From Vreelandella songnenensis (GTDB taxonomy: Bacteria; Pseudomonadota; Gammaproteobacteria; Pseudomonadales; Halomonadaceae): DNA of 64,000 nucleotides. The stretch is from NCBI RefSeq assembly GCF_003002925.1, contig NZ_PVTK01000003.1, positions 62,001 to 126,000 on the forward strand. The letters are read 5' to 3'. The notes under the pieces were generated by a model that was not told where the DNA came from, did not search any database, and saw only the letters and a program-made list of their open reading frames with translations. Positions 1-8,723 of this stretch are shown here, piece after piece. The number at the start of each line of letters is the position of its first letter. The stretch's first letter is position 1. Position numbers and translations under genes: made by a program.

Positions 1-540
1 AGCGGTACCGAGCTTAACGCCCGCGCCGTGCTGGAAGCCAACGGCATCAGCTACAAGGACTTCACGCCTCAGCGGCTCAACTTCAACGAAACCGCCGACG
101 CTATCCGCGATGGCGATATCGATGCCGGTTTCTGGAGCGTAGGTCCGCCCACCAGCTCGATCCTCAACCTGGCGGCCACGCGTGATATTCGCCTGATCGG
201 CTTGTCGGATGAAGAGATTGCCAACGCTCAGGAAGAAGAGGCGGTCTTCGCCCCTTACGAGCTGGCCGCCGGCATGTACGACGGCATGGACGAAGCCGTC
301 CAGACCATCGGCATTCCCAACGTCCTGGTGGTCAATGCCGATATGGATGAAGACCTCGCCTACCAGCTGACCCAACTGCTGTTTGAACACATTGACGAGC
401 TGATCGCCGTACACCCGGCAGCCAACGACACCACAATCGAGTTCACCATGAACTCTACGCCGGTACCGCTGCACCCGGGCGCGATCCGTTACTTCGAGGA
501 AGTGGGTGCCGAGATTCCGGACCGCCTGCGCCCGGAATGA
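1..540 (+). CDS. TRAP transporter solute-binding protein, TAXI family (C-terminal part)
   Basis: The open frame runs in from the left edge and ends at a TGA at 538-540, so only the last 179 residues are present and the start is missing. The visible part looks like the C-terminal lobe of a TAXI-family periplasmic binding protein: a DAGFWSVGPPTSS segment, then the usual run with MYDGMDEAVQTIGIPNVLVV and a helix ending in a phrase on the protein retained in the gradient-driven transporter (HPAANDTTIEF, LHPGAIRYFEEVG). Such proteins capture small organic acids or glutamate-like ligands in the periplasm and hand them to a fused TRAP permease. The DUF1850 gene and permease directly downstream are the standard partners. 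The substrate cannot be told from the sequence. Confidence 0.9.
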   Translation, partial: SGTELNARAVLEANGISYKDFTPQRLNFNETADAIRDGDIDAGFWSVGPPTSSILNLAATRDIRLIGLSDEEIANAQEEEAVFAPYELAAGMYDGMDEAVQTIGIPNVLVVNADMDEDLAYQLTQLLFEHIDELIAVHPAANDTTIEFTMNSTPVPLHPGAIRYFEEVGAEIPDRLRPE

Positions 541-561
541 CGTTCTGACGGAGTATCTGTC

Positions 562-1074
562 ATGCAGTGGCAACAACGAACGCTGATGATGCTCCTGCTG
601 GTCGGTTTACCGCTCGCCGAGGCCGGGGCTTCCCCCGCCTCGGCGTCGGCGCATCTGGTGGTAACTACCCAGCAGGGTGAAACGCTGCTGGATATGCCAG
701 CGGCCAGCGGAGCGAGCTGGTGCATTCAATGGAAGCATTCGGTTGAACACTTCACGGTGCTGGACTGCTACCGCAACGCGAATGGCGTCATGCAGCTTGA
801 GCGCAGCCACCAGCCCGACTTTGCCGCCGGGCTTGGGCATATCATGGGCCGGGGTGAGCAGGTATCCGATGGAAAGGGCGGCTACTGGATCAACGCCATC
901 AACGAGCCGGTGGCCGACAACCGCTATGTGCTTCGGGTCGGCGCGCCAGCGGTCAACCACCAGGTGGTATGGCCGGGGGGTGAGCATCCGGCGGTAAGTC
1001 TGAGCGAGCAGGCGGCCGGGCAACGGGTGACGATCCAGCTGGTAGAGCCATCGACGCACACCATAAGTCAATAA
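562..1074 (+). CDS. DUF1850 domain-containing protein, TRAP-associated
   Basis: The gene encodes 170 residues with an N-terminal signal-peptide-like segment (residues 1-28, hydrophobic LMMLLLVGLPLAEAGASP), so the product is probably exported. The body carries the DUF1850 pattern: a conserved W-x-I-x-W-x-H-S-V-E core (WCIQWKHSVEHF) and a G-x-G-E-x-SDGKGGYW stretch. DUF1850 proteins are typically encoded between TAXI binding proteins and fused TRAP permeases, exactly as here (22 bp after the binding-protein gene, 104 bp before the permease). Their molecular role is not established; an accessory function in the transporter is inference from context. Confidence 0.85.
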   Translation: MQWQQRTLMMLLLVGLPLAEAGASPASASAHLVVTTQQGETLLDMPAASGASWCIQWKHSVEHFTVLDCYRNANGVMQLERSHQPDFAAGLGHIMGRGEQVSDGKGGYWINAINEPVADNRYVLRVGAPAVNHQVVWPGGEHPAVSLSEQAAGQRVTIQLVEPSTHTISQ

Positions 1075-1178
1075 ACAGTGTGAAGTAAGCAGCCTGAAGT
1101 AGACAAACAACCTGAGCCGCGAGAGCCAGGGTAGTACATGTCATTAAAAACAAGCTAGACAACATTTCCGAGGACTTC

Positions 1179-3191
1179 ATGAACGAATCCAATCCACCGC
1201 CGGTCCTCATGCCGGGCGGTAATGCGATTCAGCCGCGTCTGGTGCTGTGGTGCATTACCATCGTGGCGGTAGCACTTTCCCTGTTTCAACTCTACTCCGC
1301 CGGCATTCAGCCGCTGGGGCTTTTTTACCAGCGCGGTATTCATCTGGCGCTGATCATGCTGCTGGCGTTTCTGATGTTTCCCGCCTTCGGGCCAAACCGC
1401 AAGCGCGGGGTACTGGGCTGGGGGGTTGATCTTGTGTTCTTCGCCGGGGCCTTGATCACCGGCGGCTATCTGGTGCTCTTCCTGGATGACATCTTCAGCC
1501 GGGCCGGGTTCTGGAGCGACACCGACATTCTGGTGGCCTGCATTGCCACGGTCACCGTGCTTGAAGCCAGCCGCCGTGCCGTAGGCCTTGGCATGACGAT
1601 TATTGGTTTGCTGGCCATCGTATATGCCTTTGCCGGGCCGCGGGGCGAGCTGCCCTGGCTCGGCGAATGGTTGCCCGGCATTCTGAACCACCGCGGCTAT
1701 TCGCTTGACCGGGTCGCCGGGCAGCTGTACCTGGGCCAGGAGGGCATCTTCGGCCTGCCGCTGGGCGTGGCAGCCACCTATATCTTCATCTTCGTGCTGT
1801 TCGGCGCGTTTCTGGAAAGCACCGGCGCGGGCAAGTTCTTTATCGATATGGCCTACGCGGCCACCGGGCGCCAGCGCGGCGGCCCGGCCAAGGCCGCTGT
1901 GCTTGCCTCGGCCGGCATGGGGTCCATTTCGGGTAGCGCCATTGCCAACGTGGTGACCACCGGCGCCTTTACCATTCCGCTGATGAAAAAGCTGGGCTAT
2001 CAGCCCAAGCAGGCGGGCGGCATCGAAGCGGCCGCGTCCACCGGCGGGCAGATCATGCCGCCGCTGATGGGTGCCGGCGCCTTCCTGATCGCCGAATACA
2101 CCAATACGCCGTACCTGGACATCGTCAAGATCAGTATTCTGCCGGCGATCATGTACTTCGCCACGGTCTACCTGTTCGTGCACATCATCGCGCTGAAGCA
2201 GGGTATGCAGGGCATGCCCAGAAGCGAGCTGCCGAAGATGCGTCAGGTCATGAAGGATGGCTGGCACTTTCTGCTGCCGCTGGCGGTGCTGGTCTGGCTG
2301 CTGGCGCTGAGCCTTTCGCCCATGCGCGTGGGCTACTACGCGGTGGTGACCATGGTGGCCGTGGCGGTCATTCGCTATGCGCTGTGGTACTTCTTTGTCG
2401 CCCCCGGCCAGGGTCAGCCGGTTACGCTTGAGCGTACCAAAGGCGTTATCTGGGCAGGGCTTGTCAAACTGGTGGAAGGGCTCGAACTTGGCGCGCGCAA
2501 CGCCGTGGCGGTTTCCATGGCCTGTGCCGTAGCGGGAATTATCGTTGGCGTGGTGGGGCTTACCGGCCTGGGGCTCAAGTTCTCCTCCATGATGCTGGCG
2601 TTCTCCGGCGGCAACCTGGTGCTGGCGCTGGTCATGGTGCTGCTGGCAAGCCTGATTCTGGGCATGGGGCTGCCGGTCACGGCAAGCTACATCGTGCTGA
2701 TCGTGCTGGTGGGCCCGGCGCTGACCAACGAGTTCGGCGTACCGCTGTTGATCGCTCACCTGGTGGTGTTCTGGTACTCCCAGGACTCCAACGTGACGCC
2801 CCCCATAGCGCTTGCCGGGTTTGCGGGGGCGGCCATTGCGGGCAGCAAGCCCATGGAAACCGGTTTTCAGGCCTGGAAGTTTGCCAAGGGGCTTTACCTG
2901 ATTCCGCTGTTCATGGTGTTCAACCCGGAAATCATCGTGGGCGGGCCGGTGCTGGTGGTGGCCTGGAACGCAGTCATTGCCATTCTGGCACTGTGCGCCT
3001 TTGCCGCCGCGCTCGAAGGTTACCTGTTTACCCGCATGGCCTGGTTACCGCGTCTGGCGATCAGCGCTGCCATCTTCGGCGTGTTCTACCCAAGCCTGCT
3101 TACTGAGGTGGCCGGCGTCATCGTCATGCTGGTAGCCATCGGCATGAACTGGAACGCCAGCAAGCGCGAAGCACCCACCACCGTGGCGTAA
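1179..3191 (+). CDS. TRAP transporter permease, fused DctQM type
   Basis: The 670-residue polytopic membrane protein combines a small N-terminal TRAP subunit (about four membrane segments, residues 20-130) with the large DctM/SiaM-like subunit (about residues 130-640). Visible hallmarks are the glycine- and serine-rich loop with GSISGSAIANVVTTG near residue 250, the ASTGGQIMPPLMGAGAF motif and the GMGLPVTASYI motif, all typical of the TAXI-associated fused permeases. Import is driven by a sodium or proton gradient. The ATG at 1179 follows a GAGGA Shine-Dalgarno. A strong bidirectional terminator follows 32 bp after the stop. Confidence 0.95.
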   Translation: MNESNPPPVLMPGGNAIQPRLVLWCITIVAVALSLFQLYSAGIQPLGLFYQRGIHLALIMLLAFLMFPAFGPNRKRGVLGWGVDLVFFAGALITGGYLVLFLDDIFSRAGFWSDTDILVACIATVTVLEASRRAVGLGMTIIGLLAIVYAFAGPRGELPWLGEWLPGILNHRGYSLDRVAGQLYLGQEGIFGLPLGVAATYIFIFVLFGAFLESTGAGKFFIDMAYAATGRQRGGPAKAAVLASAGMGSISGSAIANVVTTGAFTIPLMKKLGYQPKQAGGIEAAASTGGQIMPPLMGAGAFLIAEYTNTPYLDIVKISILPAIMYFATVYLFVHIIALKQGMQGMPRSELPKMRQVMKDGWHFLLPLAVLVWLLALSLSPMRVGYYAVVTMVAVAVIRYALWYFFVAPGQGQPVTLERTKGVIWAGLVKLVEGLELGARNAVAVSMACAVAGIIVGVVGLTGLGLKFSSMMLAFSGGNLVLALVMVLLASLILGMGLPVTASYIVLIVLVGPALTNEFGVPLLIAHLVVFWYSQDSNVTPPIALAGFAGAAIAGSKPMETGFQAWKFAKGLYLIPLFMVFNPEIIVGGPVLVVAWNAVIAILALCAFAAALEGYLFTRMAWLPRLAISAAIFGVFYPSLLTEVAGVIVMLVAIGMNWNASKREAPTTVA

Positions 3192-3222
3192 GGCGTCAGG
3201 AAAATACCTTGCATCTTGCAAT

Positions 3223-3258
3223 AAAAAAGCCCGGAAACCACAAGGTTTCCGGGCTTTT
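3223..3258. terminator. Bidirectional intrinsic terminator (TRAP operon / mrcA)
   Basis: A perfect 15-bp stem (AAAAGCCCGGAAACC with GGTTTCCGGGCTTTT) closes a 4-nt ACAA loop. A-runs and T-runs flank both sides, so it can stop the TRAP transcript on the plus strand and the converging mrcA transcript on the minus strand. Confidence 0.9.
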
Positions 3259-3278
3259 GCGTTAAGCGCTGCGCACTT

Positions 3279-5807
3279 TTAGAAGATCGATTCTGCCGTA
3301 CCCGAGCCCTGGGAGCCGCTGGCCTCTTCCAGCTCGCGGCTGATGCCGCGCGGCTGGTAGTCAGGCAGGTGGTCACGGTGGAACAGCTCGGTGATACCGC
3401 CACCTTGCCCATCCTGTAAACGACGCCCGGTGTCGGGGTCTACCTGAGCGGTGACCACCGTTGAGGGGCGTTCCAGGATGGCGCTGGGCGTGCCTTCAAG
3501 CGCTTTACCCATGAAGGCCGTCCAGATAGGCAGGGCCGCGTTGGCGCCGTATTCGGCAATGGTTTCATTGCTGTCTTTACCCACCCATACGGTGGTGACC
3601 AGGTTGGCATTGAAGCCTGCAAACCAGGCATCGCGCTGACTGTTGGTAGTACCGGTCTTGCCCACGATGTCTTCACGGTTGAGGCTTAGCGCACCGCGCC
3701 CGGTGCCCGAGGTGATAACGTCGCGCAGCATGTCGCGCAGGATGTATACGGCCGCGGCGTCTGCCACGCGCTCGGCAATCGGATATTCGCGCCCGTCGAT
3801 CTCGACGAACTCCTGGCCCTCTTCACAGCTCGGGCAAGCCACTTTGGGCGTGGCTTCATCGATAAGCTCGCCATCATCGTTACGCGTCACGCGCTCGATA
3901 AACCACGGGGCTACCTGGAAGCCGCCGTTGGCGATCACCGAGTAGGCGTTGGTCATTTCCATGGGCGTGAGGCTCGCGCTGCCCAGCGCCAGCGAAAGCC
4001 CGTGAGGCAGACGGCCAGGCGCGAAGCCGAAGCCTTCCAGGTAGTTGATCGTGTGATCCAGCCCCATGGTCTGCAGCACGCGGATGGTAACCAGGTTACG
4101 CGAACGGGCAAGGGCCGGGCGCAGGCGCATGGGCCCCTGGAAATCGCGGCTGGAGTTGACCGGGCGCCACATCGAGTTGCTGCCGTCATCCAGTACGACC
4201 GGCGCATCGTTCACCACGCTTGCCGCGTTCATTTCACCGTCCTGAAGGGCGGCCAGGTAAATGAACGGCTTGAAGATGGAGCCCGCCTGACGCTGGGCCT
4301 GAATGGCGCGGTTGAACTTGCTGGCGTTGAAATCAAACCCGCCCTGCAGGGCCAGAATGGCACCGGTGCGTGGGTCCTGCGCAACCAGCGAGCCTTCGGC
4401 ATCCGGGCGCTGGGAAAGGCGCACGGCACCGTCCGAGGGTTCGATGATCCGCACCAGATCACCACGCACGGCGATCTGGTCGGCGGAGCTTGGCTCGCCG
4501 CCGCGGCTGCGCGGGCTTTGATACGCGCGCGCCCAGCTCAGGCCGTCCCAGCCAATGGTCTTGAGTTCGCCGCCGCGGGTCAGCACCTGCATCTCCCGGC
4601 CGCTGCTTTGCACCACGATGGCCGGCTGAAGCAAGCCATAGTTGGGCGTACGATCCAGTACCTGAATCCAGTTGCTCACATCGCCTTCGATACCGGCGAT
4701 CTCGGTCTGGCTGCGCTCGGCGGCCTGACGGGCGGTCTGGCGGATTTCCGGCGACTCGGAAAGCTCTTCCTCAAGGCCTTGGGTGGCGGTACGTTCCTGG
4801 GCTTCGACAAGGCTTGGCGCAATGTCGTGCTGCTCGGCACCGCGCCAGCCGTGGCGCATATCATACTCGCGCAGGCCGCTTGCCAACGCATCACGGGCGA
4901 ACGGCTGAAGCTTGCTGTCCAGCGTCGTGTAGATACGGTAGCCGCCGGTGTAGGCGGTATCACCAAAGCGCTCAACCGCGTACTGGCGAGCCATTTCGGC
5001 CACGTAAGAGGCATCCACTTCCGTCTGAGTATAGTGGCGGCGGGCGGTTACCGGCTCCTGTACCGCCGTCTGATACAGGCTGTCATCGATGTAGCCAAGC
5101 TCGCGCATCCGGAACAGGATCCAGTTGCGGCGAATGAGCGAGCGCTCCGAGTTGGCCAGCGGGTTGAACGCCGAGGGTGCCTTGGGCAGCCCCGCGATCA
5201 TGGCGGTTTCCGCCAGGGTCAGTTCGGAAAGCGGTTTGTCGTAGTAGGTATCGGCCGCCGCGGCAATGCCGTAGGCTCGATTGCCTAAGAAAATTTTGTT
5301 AACGTAAAGTTCGAAGATCTCTTCCTTGCTCAGCACCTTCTCCATCTGCAGGGCAAGCAGGATCTCGCGGATTTTACGTGTGAAGGTCTGGTCCAGCGTC
5401 AGCATGTAGTTACGCGCGACCTGCATGGTAATGGTCGAGCCGCCGGACTGAATGGCACCACCGCTCTGGGCAAGCTCAACGGCTGCCCGGGCAAGGCCGC
5501 GGGGGTCGACACCCGCGTGATCAAAGTAGTTGGTGTCTTCGGCGGCGATCAGGGCGTTCACCATGTTCTGAGGGATTTCATCGAAATCCACCACTACCCG
5601 GCGCTCTTCACCAAATTCACCAATCAGCTTGCCGTCGTTGGTGAAAATACGCAGTGGCGAATGCAGCTCGAAGTTTTGCAACTGGCGCACATCGGGCAGG
5701 CCCGGCGAGAAGTAGATAGCAGCACCCACCACGGCAAGCGCGGCGGCACCCACTAACGAAACGACAAGAAAGAACAGCGATAGGATGAGGGTTCGCAAAA
5801 ACGTCAT
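3279..5807 (-). CDS. mrcA: Penicillin-binding protein 1A
   Basis: Bifunctional class A PBP of the inner membrane, 842 residues from the chosen start. An N-terminal membrane anchor (MTFLRTLILSLFFLVVSLVG) is followed by the glycosyltransferase domain with the EDTNYFDHAGVDPRGLARA signature (catalytic Glu), then an OB-like insert, then the transpeptidase domain with the SxxK serine in GSIFKPF, the SRN triad and KTGTT. It polymerises and cross-links peptidoglycan. An ATG 90 bp further upstream is in frame, but it would place 30 polar residues before the anchor, so 5807 is preferred even though no clear Shine-Dalgarno precedes it. It is divergent from pilM, as in Pseudomonas. Confidence 0.95.
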   Translation of the reverse strand: MTFLRTLILSLFFLVVSLVGAAALAVVGAAIYFSPGLPDVRQLQNFELHSPLRIFTNDGKLIGEFGEERRVVVDFDEIPQNMVNALIAAEDTNYFDHAGVDPRGLARAAVELAQSGGAIQSGGSTITMQVARNYMLTLDQTFTRKIREILLALQMEKVLSKEEIFELYVNKIFLGNRAYGIAAAADTYYDKPLSELTLAETAMIAGLPKAPSAFNPLANSERSLIRRNWILFRMRELGYIDDSLYQTAVQEPVTARRHYTQTEVDASYVAEMARQYAVERFGDTAYTGGYRIYTTLDSKLQPFARDALASGLREYDMRHGWRGAEQHDIAPSLVEAQERTATQGLEEELSESPEIRQTARQAAERSQTEIAGIEGDVSNWIQVLDRTPNYGLLQPAIVVQSSGREMQVLTRGGELKTIGWDGLSWARAYQSPRSRGGEPSSADQIAVRGDLVRIIEPSDGAVRLSQRPDAEGSLVAQDPRTGAILALQGGFDFNASKFNRAIQAQRQAGSIFKPFIYLAALQDGEMNAASVVNDAPVVLDDGSNSMWRPVNSSRDFQGPMRLRPALARSRNLVTIRVLQTMGLDHTINYLEGFGFAPGRLPHGLSLALGSASLTPMEMTNAYSVIANGGFQVAPWFIERVTRNDDGELIDEATPKVACPSCEEGQEFVEIDGREYPIAERVADAAAVYILRDMLRDVITSGTGRGALSLNREDIVGKTGTTNSQRDAWFAGFNANLVTTVWVGKDSNETIAEYGANAALPIWTAFMGKALEGTPSAILERPSTVVTAQVDPDTGRRLQDGQGGGITELFHRDHLPDYQPRGISRELEEASGSQGSGTAESIF

Positions 5808-6000
5808 GAACAGGGGGCACCCATGATAAGAAGAATAGGATCGGCGTTTAAACGGCCGTATCGCGCAATTGGCTGCCATTATAGGAAGGCGAGGCACCGG
5901 CCACCAGTGTTGATATGGCGTAAATTCAACAGCGCGTTACATGATTGATGAGGCGTAACGCCGCGGGGCAGGCACGCAAGAAGGCGGGGTGAAACCTAGT

Positions 6001-6996
6001 ATGCGCTTATTCAAAGCCAGTAAAAGCTTGATTGGCATCGATATTACTTCAAGCGCCGTCAAGCTGTTGGAGTCCAGGAAACGCCGTGACACCTGCCAGA
6101 TCGAAAGCTACGCGATTCGACCGCTTTCCAAGGGTGCCGTCGTCGACGGTCGCGTTCAAAGCGCCGATGACGTGACGCACGCCTTGGTTCAAGCACTTGA
6201 CGATGCCAGACCCGCTACCCGAAATGCCGCTATCGCCTTGCCCGCTCGCATGGCCATCACCAAAACGCTCACCTTTCCTTTAGAACTCAACGAGCAGGAA
6301 ATCGAGGAGCGTTTGCTGGTCGAGTCAGACCGCCTTCTTCCTTTTCCGTTCACTGACGTCGCCTTTGATTTTGTGTCTCTGGGCGCCATGCCGGATGCAC
6401 CGCATTTACAGCAGGTCATGCTGGTTGCCGCCCGGCACCAGGACCTCTGGTCGTGGACCGATGTAGTGGTACGGGCGGGACTCGAGCCTGTCGCCGTTGA
6501 CGTAAAAACCCTTGCGCTGGCGCGCGCGTTCAGCGCACTGAAGCTTGCCCTGCCAAGTAACGCAGGCCCAGCCTGTGCAGGTCTGGTAGAAATAACGCTT
6601 GGTGAAGAAGGTAAGGCGGCCATAACGCTTTATGTGCTTCATGACGGGCAGGTCATCTACACCCAGGAAGGTGGGTCTAAACGCATTAAGGCGACGGTTT
6701 CAGCCTGCTGCTTTACCTCTCTGGCACAGCAGATCAACCGCGCCTTGCGGCTTTATTACGCTACGGGGAAAGTGCCGGAGATTGCCTATCTGGTGCTGGT
6801 TGGAGACGAGGCGTCAGCGCCGGGCCTTGCCGCGCATCTTGCCAGGGCGTGTGGTGTTGACGTAGCGCCTGGCGACCCGCTGGGCGCCATGGGGCTGAGT
6901 AGCCGCCTGGCGAAACGGCTGGCTCCCGAGGCACTGGCAGACGACTCCACACGCCTGATGGCCGCCTGCGGGCTGGCCATGCGGGTGGCGCCATGA
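6001..6996 (+). CDS. pilM: Type IV pilus assembly ATPase-like protein PilM
   Basis: Actin-like cytoplasmic protein of the type IV pilus alignment subcomplex that binds the N-terminal tail of PilN. The start region RLFKASKSLIGIDITSSAVKLLE is the typical PilM opening with the phosphate-1-like GIDITSSAVK motif, and LVGDEASAPGLAAHL near the C-terminus is the adenosine-type motif. ATG at 6001 gives 331 residues; a GTG at 5989 is an alternative, but the AAGG in front of it is only 4 nt away. It is the first gene of pilMNOPQ and its stop overlaps the pilN start (ATGA). Confidence 0.93.
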   Translation: MRLFKASKSLIGIDITSSAVKLLESRKRRDTCQIESYAIRPLSKGAVVDGRVQSADDVTHALVQALDDARPATRNAAIALPARMAITKTLTFPLELNEQEIEERLLVESDRLLPFPFTDVAFDFVSLGAMPDAPHLQQVMLVAARHQDLWSWTDVVVRAGLEPVAVDVKTLALARAFSALKLALPSNAGPACAGLVEITLGEEGKAAITLYVLHDGQVIYTQEGGSKRIKATVSACCFTSLAQQINRALRLYYATGKVPEIAYLVLVGDEASAPGLAAHLARACGVDVAPGDPLGAMGLSSRLAKRLAPEALADDSTRLMAACGLAMRVAP

Positions 6997-7547
6997 GCAT
7001 GAGCATCAACCTGCTGCCCTGGCGCGAGGCGCGGCGCAGAAAGCGTACGCGCCACTTCTATATCATCATGCTGCTGGTCGGCGCCTTGGGGGCCCTGGTC
7101 GGCGGCGCAATTGCCCATGGCTACCAGCAGAAACTTGCCAGTCAGCAGGCCCGCAATGCTCATATCAAGAGCCAGATAGCCCTCTTCGAACATGAACTGG
7201 CCGAAGCTGAACGCCACCATCAGGCGATAGCTCGGCTTGAGCGGCAACTGGTCTTTTTCAGGCGCTTGCTTGAAGCGCGCCCCCAGACGCTGAACCTGTT
7301 CAATGACCTGGCGGCCAGCCACGTCGCCGGCGTGACTTACCAGCGCCTTGAGCGCCGCCATGGCAAGCTCAGTGCCACGGCGGTGGCGGATAGCGAGCAT
7401 CAGGTATCCGAGCAGCTGCGCCGCCTGGCGCAAAGGCCGGGGCTTGAGAGGCCGGTACGCACCGGTGTCGAGCGTGGGCAGCACGGCCAGCGCCACTTCA
7501 GCTTCGAGATCGCGCCGCTGCGCGCTGACGAACAGGAGGCGCCATGA
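6993..7547 (+). CDS. pilN: Type IV pilus assembly protein PilN
   Basis: Bitopic inner-membrane protein of 184 residues. The conserved N-terminal cytoplasmic tail SINLLPWREARRRKR, which docks into PilM, is intact. It is followed by one membrane segment (about residues 25-45, FYIIMLLVGALGALVGGAI) and a coiled coil (residues 50-95), leading to a periplasmic ferredoxin-like domain that dimerises with PilO. The start overlaps pilM by 4 nt and the stop overlaps pilO by 4 nt, indicating translational coupling. Confidence 0.93.
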   Translation: MSMSINLLPWREARRRKRTRHFYIIMLLVGALGALVGGAIAHGYQQKLASQQARNAHIKSQIALFEHELAEAERHHQAIARLERQLVFFRRLLEARPQTLNLFNDLAASHVAGVTYQRLERRHGKLSATAVADSEHQVSEQLRRLAQRPGLERPVRTGVERGQHGQRHFSFEIAPLRADEQEAP

Positions 7548-8203
7548 TGTCCAGCCAAAGGCGTTGGCATGAGGAGTGGCAGCGTTTGCGAACGCTTGAC
7601 TGGCAGGCGCTGGACCTTAATGAAGCGGGCACCTGGCCCTGGTCGATAAAAGTGCTTGGTGGCGTACTGGTGTTCATCGCTGCGTTAGCGCTCATCGGCG
7701 GGTGGTGGGCAAGCGACTCCCGCCTGGCGCTGGCAGGCGCCCAGCGGGAGGAGGCGCGCTTGCTCAACGACTACCGCAGCAGCGTTCACGCCGCCGGGTT
7801 GCTTGGCCAGGCGCGGGCTCAGAAGGCAGCGCTTGATGCACAGCTGACCCAGGTGCGCGGCATGTCAACGCCCGAGGCCGACATGCCAGCCTTGGTAGAT
7901 AGTATTATTCACGCCGCCGAGGCTAATCGCCTCGCCGTCGACACCTTGCACCAGCAGCCGAGCGTCAGCCGTGCGCTGCATACCGAGCACCCTCTGGACA
8001 TCGAAGTGCTCGGTGGCTATCACGAGATTGCCGAGTTTATCGCTGATATCAGCCGCCTGCCCCGGCTGCTCAGCGTGCATGCGTTTACCCTCGAGCCCAG
8101 TGCGCCGCAAAGCGCCACGCTGCGGCTGACGCTGGCGGCCCGCGCCTATGACACGGGGCCCTCAAGTGGGGGTGAAGACCACCCGCAGGAGGGGGCGCCA
8201 TGA
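7544..8203 (+). CDS. pilO: Type IV pilus assembly protein PilO
   Basis: Bitopic inner-membrane protein of 219 residues with a cytoplasmic N-terminus, one membrane segment (about residues 39-58, VLGGVLVFIAALALIGGWWA), a periplasmic coiled coil, and a C-terminal domain containing the usual LDIEVLGGYHEIAEFIADISRLPRLLS pattern of PilO (split here: GGYHEIAEFIADI, then SRLPRLLSVHAF). It forms heterodimers with PilN and aligns the inner-membrane platform with the PilQ secretin. It overlaps both neighbours by 4 nt. Confidence 0.93.
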   Translation: MMSSQRRWHEEWQRLRTLDWQALDLNEAGTWPWSIKVLGGVLVFIAALALIGGWWASDSRLALAGAQREEARLLNDYRSSVHAAGLLGQARAQKAALDAQLTQVRGMSTPEADMPALVDSIIHAAEANRLAVDTLHQQPSVSRALHTEHPLDIEVLGGYHEIAEFIADISRLPRLLSVHAFTLEPSAPQSATLRLTLAARAYDTGPSSGGEDHPQEGAP

Positions 8204-8712
8204 GATGGGGGCTCGCGGTGGTCATCGTGCTAGGGCTTTCAGGCTGTGGCGGGCCGGAGCTTGACCAGTTGGACGCCACGCTTGCCGCGCTGCGTGAAAA
8301 TGCCGGGCCTTACGCCGTTGAAGCGGTAAAGCCGCTGCCGGCGGTTGCCAGGCCCGTATATCGCCACGCAGAAGCCCCGAACCCTTTTCAGATCGGCGAA
8401 ATAGTGGCCGGGCCGGTGGAACGTACACGTACTGCGCACACGCCCGAACCCCTGGAAGATTTTTCGCTTGCCGAGCTGCGCCTGGTTGGCACGCTTGCCA
8501 TGGGCGGGCAGCGCGTAGCCCTGGTCGAGACGCCGGGCGGGCAGGTGCTGAGCGCCCGTGAAGGTGGCTACATCGGTCGTGACAGGGCGCGCATTGCAGA
8601 AATAACCGCGCAGGCGGTGCACATTACCCGGCGCGCTGCTGCGCTTGATGTAGGGCAGGCGCCGCAGGTGTCGCTTTCCCTGGACGCGCCACGCCACACC
8701 CAATCAATGTAG
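8200..8712 (+). CDS. pilP: Type IV pilus pilotin-like lipoprotein PilP
   Basis: Small lipoprotein of 170 residues with a lipobox (LSGC, Cys16) after a short hydrophobic signal, so it is anchored in the inner membrane. The C-terminal beta-domain contains the typical PilP run LRLVGTLAMGGQRVALVETPGGQ and GYIGRDRARI. PilP links the PilNO heterodimer to the N0 domain of the PilQ secretin. It sits between pilO (4-nt overlap) and pilQ (11-bp gap). Confidence 0.92.
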   Translation: MRWGLAVVIVLGLSGCGGPELDQLDATLAALRENAGPYAVEAVKPLPAVARPVYRHAEAPNPFQIGEIVAGPVERTRTAHTPEPLEDFSLAELRLVGTLAMGGQRVALVETPGGQVLSAREGGYIGRDRARIAEITAQAVHITRRAAALDVGQAPQVSLSLDAPRHTQSM

Positions 8713-8723
8713 AGGAGCACGCC

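Noticed and set aside
1155-2759. 534-codon antisense frame over the TRAP permease (and similar long frames over gltB, alaS, smc, ligA and oadA)
   Set aside because: These are mirror-strand shadows caused by high third-codon GC; the opposite strand encodes recognised proteins.
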